42,026 bases of DNA from Alphaproteobacteria bacterium (GTDB lineage Bacteria > Pseudomonadota > Alphaproteobacteria > Rhodobacterales > Rhodobacteraceae): NCBI GenBank assembly GCA_030431825.1, contig JAUIIJ010000036.1:1-42026 (forward strand). Direction: 5' to 3'. Position 1 is the first letter of the stretch. The number at the start of each line of letters is the position of its first letter. The translations under genes were made by a program, and so were the position numbers. Below are positions 18,092 to 26,618 of the stretch, piece by piece. A model generated the notes under the pieces. It saw nothing but the letters and a program-made list of their open reading frames with translations, did not search any database and had not been told where the DNA came from.

Positions 18092-19384
18092 ATGCCGGTA
18101 GTTTCCGACTATACTGCAATTCTTGCATATCTTGACGCCGAAGAACGCCGCTGGAACGCGACCGAGGACCTTGGGTTTCCGGTCTTTGTAACCTACAGTT
18201 TCTATGATTCCGAAGATCTGCCATCGGTGGCCAGCCTGCCCTATTCGGCGACGGCGGTTCATCCCATGTCCAGCGCGCAACAGGACGCCGTCCGTGCCGC
18301 GCTGTCAAAGTTCGAGGCGGTCTCCGGCATCACCTTCGTGGAAACGACGGGCGAGGCGATGATCAATGCCCATGCGGTCACGGGATCGGCCTATGGCGGC
18401 TGGGCGTATTACCCTTATGTGACGGATTATACCTCTTCCAGCGGAGATTACGTGATCGACGTCACCCGCGGTGACAAGCTGTCGGGGAACAACTTTGGCA
18501 TCCTGTTGCACGAGGTCGGCCATTCGGTCGGGCTGTCCCATACCCATGGTGGCGATCTCAGGCTGGCGTCGCATCTCGACAATTTCAGCCAGACCGTCAT
18601 GTCCTACAATTTCGCGTCGACCCCGACCGACAAGCTCGGACCCATCGATGTGCAGGCTCTCAGGCAGATCTATGGTGAACCCGCGGACCTCACCGGTTGG
18701 ACATTCGGGTTCGAAGGCGAGGTGTTCAAGGTCAGAGGCTCCAATCGCGATGACGAGATCATGGGGGTCGAGGGGAACAACGTCCTGTCGGGCCGGAACG
18801 GGGATGACATCATCGTCGGCCGGGATGGCGACGACAGGATCTATGGCGGCAACGGTGACGATGTCCTGCGGGGTATGGAGGGCGCCGACTGGTTGTTTGG
18901 CATGCGCGGCGATGATCTTCTGATCGGCGGTGTTCAGGACGACCGGCACTATTCCGATCCGGGTGTTCACAAGCTCTATGGCGGCGCGGGCAACGATGTA
19001 CTGCTGGGCGGTGACGGCAACGACCTCATGCGCGGCGGTGCCGGACATGACCGGCTGCGCGGCGGCTTTGGCCGGGATACACTCGAGGGCGGCAAAGGTA
19101 CCGATATCCTGACCGGCGGCGGCGATGCCGATGTTTTCCTCTTTCATCCCGGCAGAATCGGCGGCACCGACAAGATCCGCGATTTCGTCTATTATTCCGA
19201 CACTCTGGATTTCGCGGAGGCAGACCTGTCTCGTGAGGATTTCACGCTGAGGACCCGCGTGGAAGGGAAAAATACACTGCTCAGAATCGATGATGGCGCA
19301 GATGTCGACTTTGACATCGTGTTCAGAAACACGCCAATCCAGGACGTGAGGACCTATCTCGACAGTTATCACGACTTCGGCTGA
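18092..19384 (+). CDS. Serralysin-like M10 metalloprotease with RTX repeats
   Basis: 430 residues. The zinc site is HEVGHSVGLSH (H140, E141, H144, H150), and the Met-turn is M170 in VMSYNF, both diagnostic of metzincins of family M10. Downstream (about 225-345) are glycine-rich RTX nonapeptides such as GRNGDDIIVG, GGNGDDVLRG and GGAGNDVLLGGDGNDLMRGG, which bind calcium. There is no N-terminal signal peptide; secretion by a type I system using a C-terminal signal is expected, but no ABC exporter genes are nearby. The protein is somewhat shorter than classical serralysins. It lies between ftsK and lolA in the same direction, 78 bases after ftsK. Confidence 0.88.
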   Translation: MPVVSDYTAILAYLDAEERRWNATEDLGFPVFVTYSFYDSEDLPSVASLPYSATAVHPMSSAQQDAVRAALSKFEAVSGITFVETTGEAMINAHAVTGSAYGGWAYYPYVTDYTSSSGDYVIDVTRGDKLSGNNFGILLHEVGHSVGLSHTHGGDLRLASHLDNFSQTVMSYNFASTPTDKLGPIDVQALRQIYGEPADLTGWTFGFEGEVFKVRGSNRDDEIMGVEGNNVLSGRNGDDIIVGRDGDDRIYGGNGDDVLRGMEGADWLFGMRGDDLLIGGVQDDRHYSDPGVHKLYGGAGNDVLLGGDGNDLMRGGAGHDRLRGGFGRDTLEGGKGTDILTGGGDADVFLFHPGRIGGTDKIRDFVYYSDTLDFAEADLSREDFTLRTRVEGKNTLLRIDDGADVDFDIVFRNTPIQDVRTYLDSYHDFG

Positions 19385-19464
19385 TCGATCATCTGCGCGC
19401 TGAAACACGCCGATGTGAGAGAACGGGGGATGAATCGAGTCGCAGGCGGGGCTATCTGGACAGT

Positions 19465-20073
19465 ATGAACAATTTGGCAAAGCTCCTGGCCGGGTTCGTC
19501 CTGGCGCTATCGGCAACGTCTGCCCTCGCAGAGGGCAAGGTTCCTCTGTCCACGATCTCGACCTACCTCAACGGTCTGACCACGGTTTCGGCTCCGTTTA
19601 CACAATATAATGACGATGGAAGCCAATCGACCGGGCAACTATACCTGCACCGGCCCGGACGGATGCGTTTTGAGTATGATCCGCCCAATGGCGCAACGGT
19701 TGTGGCCGGGGCCGGGGCGGTGGTGATCCACGATCCCAAGTCGAACCAGCCCCCTGAAAGCTATCCTCTCAAGCGCACGCCATTGTCGATCATCCTTGAT
19801 CGACGGGTGAACCTGGGTCAGGCGAACATGGTCGTCGGACACAGTTTCGACGGCACCGCGACCGTCGTCACCGCGCAGGATCCCAAGAACCCCGATTACG
19901 GCCGCATCGATCTGAAGTTTTCGGGCGATCCGATGGAACTGCGGAGCTGGGTCATTCACGACAATTCCGGAGGCCAGACCACCGTCGTGCTGGGCGAGTT
20001 GACCAAGGGAGAGACACTGGGAAGTTCGCTCTTCAGCTCACAAGGCGGAAATCGCCGCGGGTCGAACCGCTGA
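19465..20073 (+). CDS. lolA: Outer-membrane lipoprotein carrier LolA
   Basis: 202 residues with a Sec signal peptide (about 1-22, ending ATSALA). The mature part has LolA wording: LSTISTYLNGLTTVSAPFTQ, then GQLYLHRPGRMRFEYDPP near the N-terminus and DLKFSGDPMELRSW later. LolA ferries lipoproteins across the periplasm from LolCDE to the outer membrane; alphaproteobacteria often lack LolB. It starts 80 bases after the metalloprotease gene and is convergent with the SLT lipoprotein. Confidence 0.9.
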   Translation: MNNLAKLLAGFVLALSATSALAEGKVPLSTISTYLNGLTTVSAPFTQYNDDGSQSTGQLYLHRPGRMRFEYDPPNGATVVAGAGAVVIHDPKSNQPPESYPLKRTPLSIILDRRVNLGQANMVVGHSFDGTATVVTAQDPKNPDYGRIDLKFSGDPMELRSWVIHDNSGGQTTVVLGELTKGETLGSSLFSSQGGNRRGSNR

Positions 20074-20175
20074 CGCATTTCGCGACATCCCGGAATCACC
20101 TGGCGTCTTGGCGCTGATTGCGAGACGCTGGGCGGGGTTGACACGCCTAAGGACCAAGGCCGCGTACCGGCGGGT

Positions 20176-20763
20176 TCAGCGGAAGGATTTGCAGTTCGCG
20201 AGCTGTGCCGCATAGATGTTCGAGCGGTCCTGAACCTGGTTGGCAACGCGCATGAGCCAGGTCTTGTTCCTGTAGGTGGCGCGCGCAAATCCTTGCTGCC
20301 CCTCGTGATAGGCCAGATACTGGTTTCTCGCATCGGTCAGGGCGATACCGTTCTTCTCGCGGCTCTGGTTCATGTACCAGCCCATGAAGTCGGTCGCGTC
20401 ACGTATCCGGTCACGCTTGGCGCTGCGGCGTCCTGTCTGTTTGCGGTAGTCGTCCCATGTCCCGTCCAGAGCCTGGCTGTAGCCATAGGCACTGCTCTGG
20501 CGCCCCATCGGTATCACACCCAGCACATAATTGTACGGAGTCCGGGCGTTGCCGCGAAACCGGCTCTCCTGATAGATGGTTGCCATCTGCACATGCACGG
20601 GAACACCCCAGCGGCGCTCGGTGGCCTGGAATGCCTTGACGTATTTCGGGCGCTGTTTCGCGATGCTGCATGCGTCATCCATGTTCTGTGGCGGGGTTTT
20701 GTGACCGCCGCCGCAGGATGCCAGAATCAGCAACAGCATCATCGCGCGAAGAGTTCTGCTCAT
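20176..20763 (-). CDS. Lipoprotein with SLT-type lytic transglycosylase domain
   Basis: 195 residues. A lipoprotein signal is clear: a basic start, a hydrophobic core and lipobox LASC. After a short linker comes a lysozyme-like SLT domain with the catalytic glutamate in YQESRF, the GYSQALDGTW segment and the LAYHEG motif. Such enzymes cleave the glycan strand of peptidoglycan to make 1,6-anhydro ends. A GAGG ribosome binding site just before the ATG at 20763 fixes the start; the frame extends to a TTG at 20787, less likely. It is convergent with lolA. Confidence 0.85.
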   Translation of the reverse strand: MSRTLRAMMLLLILASCGGGHKTPPQNMDDACSIAKQRPKYVKAFQATERRWGVPVHVQMATIYQESRFRGNARTPYNYVLGVIPMGRQSSAYGYSQALDGTWDDYRKQTGRRSAKRDRIRDATDFMGWYMNQSREKNGIALTDARNQYLAYHEGQQGFARATYRNKTWLMRVANQVQDRSNIYAAQLANCKSFR

Positions 20764-21002
20764 CTGCCTCGTGCCTTTTTTGAACAAATCCTATCGGAAA
20801 ACCGCCTCCTATGGAATCACAATTCGGCGCGATCGGCGGAGATTTCGACGGTCCGTCTCGCGCTGGCGTCACATCTGCCGACCTGCTGCAAGAGAGCGAC
20901 TGTCAATAGGGTGCTCACAGACTGTTTCTTTGATTTTGAACGCGTATATTGGACAAACGCGACTTGAAAAGGTTAATTAAGGTAGGTAGGGGCACCATTG
21001 CT

Positions 21003-21329
21003 ATGCTGAGTACGCGCGCAAAATACAATCTCGGTCAGGTTGTCCGTCACAAGAAACACCCGTTTCGCGGTGTCGTGTTCGACGTCGATCCCGAGTTCGC
21101 CAACACCGAGGAATGGTATCAGGCCATCCCCGAAGACAGTCGCCCCGTGCGTGATCAGCCGTTTTACCACCTGTTGGCGGAAAACGACCAATCCTATTAC
21201 GTGGCCTATGTGTCCGAACAGAATCTGGTCGCGGATTATTCCGGAGAGCCGGTCGATCACCCCGACATCCCCGACATGTTCGGCCCGTTTCAGGACGGGG
21301 CCTATCCGCTGCACTTTCAGCTGAACTGA
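21003..21329 (+). CDS. hspQ: Heat-shock protein HspQ (hemimethylated-DNA-binding YccV domain)
   Basis: 108 residues spanning the YccV-like fold: AKYNLGQVVRHKKHPFRGVV, FDVDPEF, EEWYQAIP, QPFYHLLAE and YVSEQNL are family hallmarks. In E. coli HspQ helps degrade mutant DnaA and is a substrate-like activator of Lon. I placed the start at the ATG at 21003, where similarity begins; an in-frame TTG at 20949 adds 18 residues. No clear sigma-32 promoter is seen upstream. Confidence 0.9.
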   Translation: MLSTRAKYNLGQVVRHKKHPFRGVVFDVDPEFANTEEWYQAIPEDSRPVRDQPFYHLLAENDQSYYVAYVSEQNLVADYSGEPVDHPDIPDMFGPFQDGAYPLHFQLN

Positions 21330-21350
21330 CCCCGGTCCGTCGACGGTGGC

Positions 21351-22931
21351 TCAGTAGCCGAGCGCGCAACCGTCCTTGCGCGGGTCGCTCGCGCCCACGA
21401 GCAGGCCGTCGTCGGCAAGCCGTATGGCCTGCGCGCCGCCAATTGCGGTTTCAGGGATCGAGACGGCATGACCCATATCGGCAAGCTCCTGGCGCACGGC
21501 GTCGCTGTATCCGCGTTCGACCTTCATGTCGCCAGCGTCCGAGAAACTGCGCGGTGCGTCGAGCGCCTGCTGCATTTCCATGCCGAAATCACGCAGGTTG
21601 CTGATCAGGCGCGCGTGCCCATTGGGCTGATAGGCCCCGCCCATCACGCCAAACGGCATCGTCACGCGTCCATTTTCGCGCAGCATTCCGGGAATGATCG
21701 TGTGCATGGGTCGCTTGCCCCCGCCCAGTTCGTTCGGGTGGCCGGATTCGAGCGTGAAGCCCTGACCACGATTCTGCAGCAGGATGCCGAACTTGTCTGT
21801 AGCAATCCCCGAGCCAAAGCCGTGAAAGATCGAATAGATCAGTGACACCGCCATCCGGTCCTTGTCGACCACGGTGATATAGATGGTGTCCTTGTGTACC
21901 GCTTCGCTCAGCGGCGCCGCGGCGGGCATGGCCGTATCGCGGCGGATGAGCGCCGCCAGCGCGGCGGCCGTTTCCGGGGCGAGCATGTGATCGAGCCGGT
22001 CCGTGTGGCGTGTGTCCGCGATAAAGCGGTTGCGGGTATCATAGGCCAGTTTGGCGGCTTCGGCTTCGATATGCGCGCGTTCGGCACCCAGCGGGTCCAT
22101 CGACGCTATGTCGAAATGCGACAGGATGTTCAGCATCAGGATCGCGGTGGCGCCCTGGCCGTTGGGCGGGTGCTCGACCAGTTCGACGCCGCCATAGTTG
22201 CCGCTTACCGGTGTCGTCGCCTCGCAGGCGGTCGCGGCAAAATCCTCAAGGCTGTGCACGCCGCCCAACGCGGCGAGCGAGTCGACCATGTCTTCGGCGA
22301 TCTCACCGGTATAAAAGGCATCGCGTCCGTCCCTGGCGACGCGGCGCAACACTTCGGCCTGTCCCGGCGCGCGGAAAATCTGGCCGGGATTGGGAACCTC
22401 GCCGTTGACCAGATAATACTCGCGCCCGCGGGCATTCAGGACCGGAGCGTCATTTTTCCAGTCAAAAGCTACGCGGGGGGCAACCGGCACGCCGTTATCC
22501 GCGTAGTGGATGGCTGGCTGCAGGAGAGCATCCAGCCCCAGAACGCCGACCGTTTCGGAGAGGTGGCAGAACGCGTCCATCGCGCCGGGTACGGTGACGG
22601 CGTCCGGGCTGCCCTGTTCGATGGCGCTCAGCCCGTTGCTGCGCAGCCGGTTTGCGTCGGCGGCGGCCGGTGCCTTGCCCGAACCGTTCATCGCGTGGAT
22701 GTCATCGCTGCCGGCAGGGGAATAGAGGACAAAGCAATCGCCGCCGATTCCCGTCATCTGGGGTTCACAAATTCCGAGCAACACCGCGCCCGCAATGGCG
22801 GCGTCCATCGCATTGCCCCCGCGTTTGAGGATATCCACCGCCGCCTGAGCCGCAAGCGGATGCGAGGTGGCACACATGCCGTTCGTGCAAAGCACCGCCG
22901 AGCGGCCCGGAACCTGAAAATCGCGCATCAT
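21351..22931 (-). CDS. Gamma-glutamyltransferase family protein
   Basis: 526 residues of the Ntn-hydrolase gamma-glutamyltranspeptidase family, which matures by self-cleavage into large and small subunits. The N-terminal GGNAMDAAIAGAVLLG and GIGGDCFVLY are typical. The predicted cleavage nucleophile is T349 in KDTIYITVVD, and the small subunit continues with HGFGSGI, the lid-region ELGGGKRPMHTIIP and GVMGGAYQPNGH. No signal peptide is visible, so it is probably cytoplasmic and may act on compounds other than glutathione, as in many paralogues. GGGAGAG precedes the ATG pair. It is convergent with hspQ at 21 bases. Confidence 0.88.
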   Translation of the reverse strand: MMRDFQVPGRSAVLCTNGMCATSHPLAAQAAVDILKRGGNAMDAAIAGAVLLGICEPQMTGIGGDCFVLYSPAGSDDIHAMNGSGKAPAAADANRLRSNGLSAIEQGSPDAVTVPGAMDAFCHLSETVGVLGLDALLQPAIHYADNGVPVAPRVAFDWKNDAPVLNARGREYYLVNGEVPNPGQIFRAPGQAEVLRRVARDGRDAFYTGEIAEDMVDSLAALGGVHSLEDFAATACEATTPVSGNYGGVELVEHPPNGQGATAILMLNILSHFDIASMDPLGAERAHIEAEAAKLAYDTRNRFIADTRHTDRLDHMLAPETAAALAALIRRDTAMPAAAPLSEAVHKDTIYITVVDKDRMAVSLIYSIFHGFGSGIATDKFGILLQNRGQGFTLESGHPNELGGGKRPMHTIIPGMLRENGRVTMPFGVMGGAYQPNGHARLISNLRDFGMEMQQALDAPRSFSDAGDMKVERGYSDAVRQELADMGHAVSIPETAIGGAQAIRLADDGLLVGASDPRKDGCALGY

Positions 22932-23000
22932 GTCTCTCCCAATTGTCGCGCGAGACTAAGCGGCGATCTGCAGAATGCCAATATGGGGAACGGCGCAGCC

Positions 23001-23068
23001 TGCAAATTCCTTGGTGCCACGTACTGGGTGGGGGCTATGACACATGGCACCAAGGGAAGCTATTTGCA
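23001..23068. repeat. Long imperfect inverted repeat between ggt-like and rsbW-like genes
   Basis: CCTTGGTGCCA (23009-23019) pairs perfectly with TGGCACCAAGG (23045-23055) across a 25-base spacer. Further out TGCAAAT pairs with ATTTGCA (23062-23068) with a 5-base offset on the right arm. The whole could form a long hairpin in RNA or be a small mobile repeat. No T-run follows either arm, so it is not a typical terminator. Confidence 0.5.
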
Positions 23069-23153
23069 GCTACCCTTACGTTTTGCTCTTTCATTTGGTC
23101 AGTGATTGGGAGGTAATTGGGCCATTTTGGGGCGATGATGGATTTGCACTCGC

Positions 23154-23600
23154 TCAACGGACTTTTGGAATGAGGTCGAACATCAAGCGCAAATGGTTGC
23201 GACCCCGAAAACGCCTGTAGCGGATGTCACGGGCAAGCGTGCGGATCATGAACCAACCGAAACCGCCCTCGGGGAGGTCGCTAAGCCCGGTGTCGAGATT
23301 GGCGGGTTTGCCCTCCGGCAGCGTTGATCCCGGCAGTTCGACGCCGGCATCCACGATCAGCACCCGAAGCATGTTTGCCTTGACGCGCGCCCGAAAGACG
23401 ATGCGGCCTTCCGCGACCTCCCGATAGGCATGCTCGACGATGTTGTTGACCGCCTCGGCAAGGGCGATTTCCACGCCGCCAGCCTGCTCCTCCGGCACTC
23501 CGACGGTCTGAAGATGCGTCATGATTTCCGCGAGGGCGATGCGCGTGTTCTGCTCGGTCGCGGTGAATGTGTGCGTAAAATCTGCCCGCTTGCCACTCAT
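23154..23600 (-). CDS. RsbW-type anti-sigma factor serine kinase / HATPase
   Basis: 148 residues of the small GHKL ATPase fold. The N-box is EIALAEAVNNIVEHAY, with the catalytic Glu and metal-binding Asn. The G1 region is LIVDAGVELPG and the lid/G2 is GGFGWFMIRTLA. Relatives bind a sigma factor or another client and phosphorylate the partner antagonist on serine. The start at 23600 is the ATG after GGAG; longer frames exist but run into the upstream gene. It follows the STAS gene by 19 bases, so the two form a partner-switching pair. No sigma factor or PP2C phosphatase is adjacent. Confidence 0.85.
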   Translation of the reverse strand: MSGKRADFTHTFTATEQNTRIALAEIMTHLQTVGVPEEQAGGVEIALAEAVNNIVEHAYREVAEGRIVFRARVKANMLRVLIVDAGVELPGSTLPEGKPANLDTGLSDLPEGGFGWFMIRTLARDIRYRRFRGRNHLRLMFDLIPKVR

Positions 23601-23619
23601 CTCAAGCGACTCCGATGGA

Positions 23620-23958
23620 TCAGCCCGCCCCGGCCGCGATGGCATCGTCCAAAGAGGCAAACAGATCGAAAACCGTGTCCATGCGCGTCAGCCGGAACAC
23701 CTTGTCAACGGTCGGTGTCAGCCCCGCGAGGTCCAGCCTGCGGCCGCTTCCAAGTTGCTTCATCGCGGCGACGATGGCACCGAGGCCGCTTGAGTCGATG
23801 AATTCCACGGCCGACAGGTCCAGGATGACACGGGCCGGTCCGTCGGCCGCCTGTTCGCGCATGTCCTCCTTGAACTGGATCGCCATCGCCGCATCGATGC
23901 GCGCGGCATTGACGGTGATGATTTGGGCGGTATCGGTTGCTGTGCTGGTCAGGCTCAC
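23620..23958 (-). CDS. STAS-domain anti-anti-sigma factor (RsbV type)
   Basis: 112 residues forming a single STAS domain. The phosphorylation motif VEFIDSSGLGAIV contains the conserved serine S56 after D55, the target of RsbW-type kinases. When unphosphorylated, such antagonists capture the kinase and free its client. First of a two-gene unit with the HATPase downstream; divergent from the thiolase gene at 96 bases. Confidence 0.88.
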   Translation of the reverse strand: MSLTSTATDTAQIITVNAARIDAAMAIQFKEDMREQAADGPARVILDLSAVEFIDSSGLGAIVAAMKQLGSGRRLDLAGLTPTVDKVFRLTRMDTVFDLFASLDDAIAAGAG

Positions 23959-24053
23959 CGGATTACTCCATTTCAGGCTTAGGTCGTGCAGGAAACGCTA
24001 GACGGCAATCCTTACCATTAGGTATGCAACCCAGAGGAAACGGAGGGACTAAC

Positions 24054-25226
24054 ATGAAAGAGGTGGTCATCAGCGGTGCGGCGCGCACACCGATGGGCGG
24101 ATTCCAGGGGGTGTTCGATGGCGTTCAGGCGGCGGATCTGGGCGGGGCCGCGATCCGGGCCGCATTGAAAGGTGCCGGTACGGATACGGTTGACGAACTT
24201 CTGATGGGCTGTGTCCTGCCTGCGGGGCAGGGACAGGCACCCGCGCGCCAGGCGGGATTTGTCGCCGGGCTGGGTGAAGAGGTGCCGGCGACGACGCTCA
24301 ACAAGATGTGCGGCTCGGGCATGAAGGCGGCGATGACCGGATTTGACCAGATCGCGTTGGGGCAGACCGATGTCATGGCGGTGGGCGGTATGGAGAGCAT
24401 GTCGGGCGCGCCCTATATCCTGCCCAAGATGCGCGGCGGCGCCCGCATCGGCCACGGCCAGGTGATCGACCATATGTTCCTTGACGGGCTCGAGGACGCC
24501 TATGACAAGGGTCGGCTGATGGGCACGTTCGCCGAAGACTGCGCCGAAGCGTTCCAGTTCACCCGCGAAGATCAGGATCAATATGCCATCGGATCGCTCG
24601 ACAACGCGCTTGCGGCGGAGCGCAGCGGCGCATTTGACGACGAAATCGCCGCCTTTACGGTGCACGCCCGGACCGGCGAAGAGATCATCACCCGCGACGA
24701 ACAACCAGCCAAGGCGCGGCCGGAAAAGATCCCGATGCTGAAGCCGGCGTTTCGCAAGGGCGGTACGGTCACGGCGGCGAACAGTTCGTCGATCTCCGAT
24801 GGTGCGGCGGCGCTGATCCTGTCATCGCGCGATCACGCGGAAGCCAATGGCCTGACCATTCGCGCCCGAATCCTCGGGCATGCCTCGCATGCGCAGGCCC
24901 CGGCCCTGTTTCCGACTGCGCCGGTGCCTGCGGCGAAGAAACTGCTTGCGCGTCTGGGATGGGACAAGAACGACGTCGACCTCTGGGAGGTCAACGAGGC
25001 GTTTGCAGTGGTGCCCATGGCCTTCATGAAGGAAATGGGTCTGCCGCGCGATATCGTCAATGTGAATGGCGGGGCCTGTGCGCTTGGTCATCCGATTGGC
25101 GCGTCCGGCGCGCGGATCATGGTGACGCTGCTGAACGCGCTGGAGAAACGTGATCTCAGGCGTGGCATCGCGGCCATCTGCATCGGTGGCGGCGAAGGAA
25201 CCGCCATCGCCATCGAACGGGTTTGA
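24054..25226 (+). CDS. Thiolase (acetyl-CoA C-acetyltransferase / acyltransferase)
   Basis: 390 residues, complete thiolase II-type enzyme that condenses two acetyl-CoA or cleaves 3-ketoacyl-CoA. Active-site residues are visible: nucleophile C86 in NKMCGSGMKA, H346 in GGACALGHPIGASG, and general base C376 in AAICIGGGEG. The NEAFAVVP motif is present. GGAGGGA before the ATG at 24054 fixes the start. No phaB, fatty-acid degradation or CoA-transferase gene is adjacent, so the pathway (PHB synthesis, ketogenesis or degradation) cannot be decided. Confidence 0.92.
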   Translation: MKEVVISGAARTPMGGFQGVFDGVQAADLGGAAIRAALKGAGTDTVDELLMGCVLPAGQGQAPARQAGFVAGLGEEVPATTLNKMCGSGMKAAMTGFDQIALGQTDVMAVGGMESMSGAPYILPKMRGGARIGHGQVIDHMFLDGLEDAYDKGRLMGTFAEDCAEAFQFTREDQDQYAIGSLDNALAAERSGAFDDEIAAFTVHARTGEEIITRDEQPAKARPEKIPMLKPAFRKGGTVTAANSSSISDGAAALILSSRDHAEANGLTIRARILGHASHAQAPALFPTAPVPAAKKLLARLGWDKNDVDLWEVNEAFAVVPMAFMKEMGLPRDIVNVNGGACALGHPIGASGARIMVTLLNALEKRDLRRGIAAICIGGGEGTAIAIERV

Positions 25227-25234
25227 GGTTGGCG

Positions 25235-25265
25235 ACCGTCAGGCTCGTTCTACGGTCCTGACGGT
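25235..25265. terminator. Possible bidirectional stem-loop between convergent genes
   Basis: ACCGTCAG (25235-25242) pairs with CTGACGGT (25258-25265) in the 43-base gap between the thiolase and HPP stop codons. A T-run is absent, so terminator function is only suggested by position. Confidence 0.35.
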
Positions 25266-25269
25266 GCCA

Positions 25270-26526
25270 TCAGGCACTGCGGACGGCCTGTCGCGCCATT
25301 GCGGCGATCAGGTCGGTGCGCGTGACAATTCCGGTGACGCGCCCGTGTTCGAGAACCGGAACGGCATCGACATCGCCGTCCGCCATCATCGCCAGCAAGG
25401 CACCGATCGGGGTTCGCGGGGTGGCGCGTGGCCCCGACGACTTCATGATGTCCCCGGCCCTGACCGGCAGGGCCCTGTCGCGGTCCAGCAGCCGTTTCAG
25501 TGCGGGTCGGAAGCCGCGATCCAGTTGCATCGCGTCGTCTCTGGCCCGATTGATGAGGTGTATCTGGAAAATGATACCCTGGAATTGCCCGTTCTCGGCA
25601 ACCACCGGGAGCGAGGTGAACCGATGGTGTCTGAACAGGTCCGCAACGTCTGACAGGCTGGTAGAGGGGCTGACCGAAACCGGGTCCCGTGACATGACAT
25701 CCTGAGCGGTGAGTGGCCCGGTGTTGTGTGTCGCGGCCTGGAGTTCGGCGGCGCCGATCAGCCGGGCGAGGTCCTCGACGCCAAGGTTGAATGACTGGCG
25801 ATAGCGTTCCAGGATCAGGGTCAGTTCATCTTCCGAAAGGCCAAGCCGTTCGAGCGGTGCGCGGTCATTGGTGCCGTGCGGGGTGGGGTCGTCAAATTGC
25901 CGGAACGGATAACGCCGACCGGTCAACCGGGCGTAGATGGCCGCAAGGATGACGAGTGAGACCGTTCCTGCGGCGATGGGCGACAGGGCGAACCAGAAGC
26001 CCAGGGCGTCGATCGCATCGGGGTTCATGGCGGCGGTCATCGCCACTGCGCCGGCAGGAGGATGGACGGCGCGGCAGAGCATCGTGGCCACCAGCGCCAG
26101 CGCCACTGCCAGCGCGATGCGCAACACCGGGTCGGCGATCGTCATGCAGACCGCGACACCGACCAGCGCGGCAACCGTATTGCCGACGACAGCGGACCAG
26201 GGTTGCGCAAGCGGACTATTGGGGACTGCAAACAGCAACACCGCGCTCGCACCGAACGGGGCCACGAGGTACAGTCCGAGGTTGAGATCGACGCCCGGTG
26301 ACAACAGGAAAAGCCCGGTCAGGCCCAGACCGGCGAGGGCGCCGGCGCCCGCGCGCAGCGCTTCCAACGGCGGCACATGCGCAACCGCCGGACCAAGTGA
26401 GCGAAGAATGTGCAAGATTCGGGCCCTTATGAGGAATCCGTGCAAAATTTCAGCGATTTGCGCCAAGGGCAAGGCCCGCACGAAAAGAAGAATATTCGCG
26501 CCGTTGGCAGCGACACGGCGAAACAT
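25270..26526 (-). CDS. HPP-family membrane protein with CBS-domain pair
   Basis: Up to 418 residues. The N-terminal half has about four membrane helices in the HPP style, with the family motif HPPAGAVAMTAA and the VVGNTVAALVGVAV segment. The C-terminal third (about 273-418) holds two CBS motifs, starting VMSRDPVSVSPSTSLSDVAD and IMKSSGPRATPRTPIGALLA, which in other proteins sense adenine nucleotides. Plant HPP proteins move nitrite; the bacterial substrate is unknown. Two starts are credible: the ATG at 26526 with AAGGA just before it, and a TTG at 26415 with AAGGG 8 bases upstream, which fits the usual N-terminus better. Confidence 0.85.
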   Translation of the reverse strand: MFRRVAANGANILLFVRALPLAQIAEILHGFLIRARILHILRSLGPAVAHVPPLEALRAGAGALAGLGLTGLFLLSPGVDLNLGLYLVAPFGASAVLLFAVPNSPLAQPWSAVVGNTVAALVGVAVCMTIADPVLRIALAVALALVATMLCRAVHPPAGAVAMTAAMNPDAIDALGFWFALSPIAAGTVSLVILAAIYARLTGRRYPFRQFDDPTPHGTNDRAPLERLGLSEDELTLILERYRQSFNLGVEDLARLIGAAELQAATHNTGPLTAQDVMSRDPVSVSPSTSLSDVADLFRHHRFTSLPVVAENGQFQGIIFQIHLINRARDDAMQLDRGFRPALKRLLDRDRALPVRAGDIMKSSGPRATPRTPIGALLAMMADGDVDAVPVLEHGRVTGIVTRTDLIAAMARQAVRSA

Positions 26527-26618
26527 CCGATCCTTGCTGCACTGAATCGCGGAAACGTCGATTTGCGATCTGCCGGTGACGGGTGACGCCGGGTCTTTCG
26601 AACGCGGCGCGAAACGCT

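Noticed and set aside
20900..21002. Heat-shock promoter for hspQ
   Set aside because: TTTTGAAC and CTTGAAA-like strings exist, but neither has a CCCC-type -10 box at the right distance.
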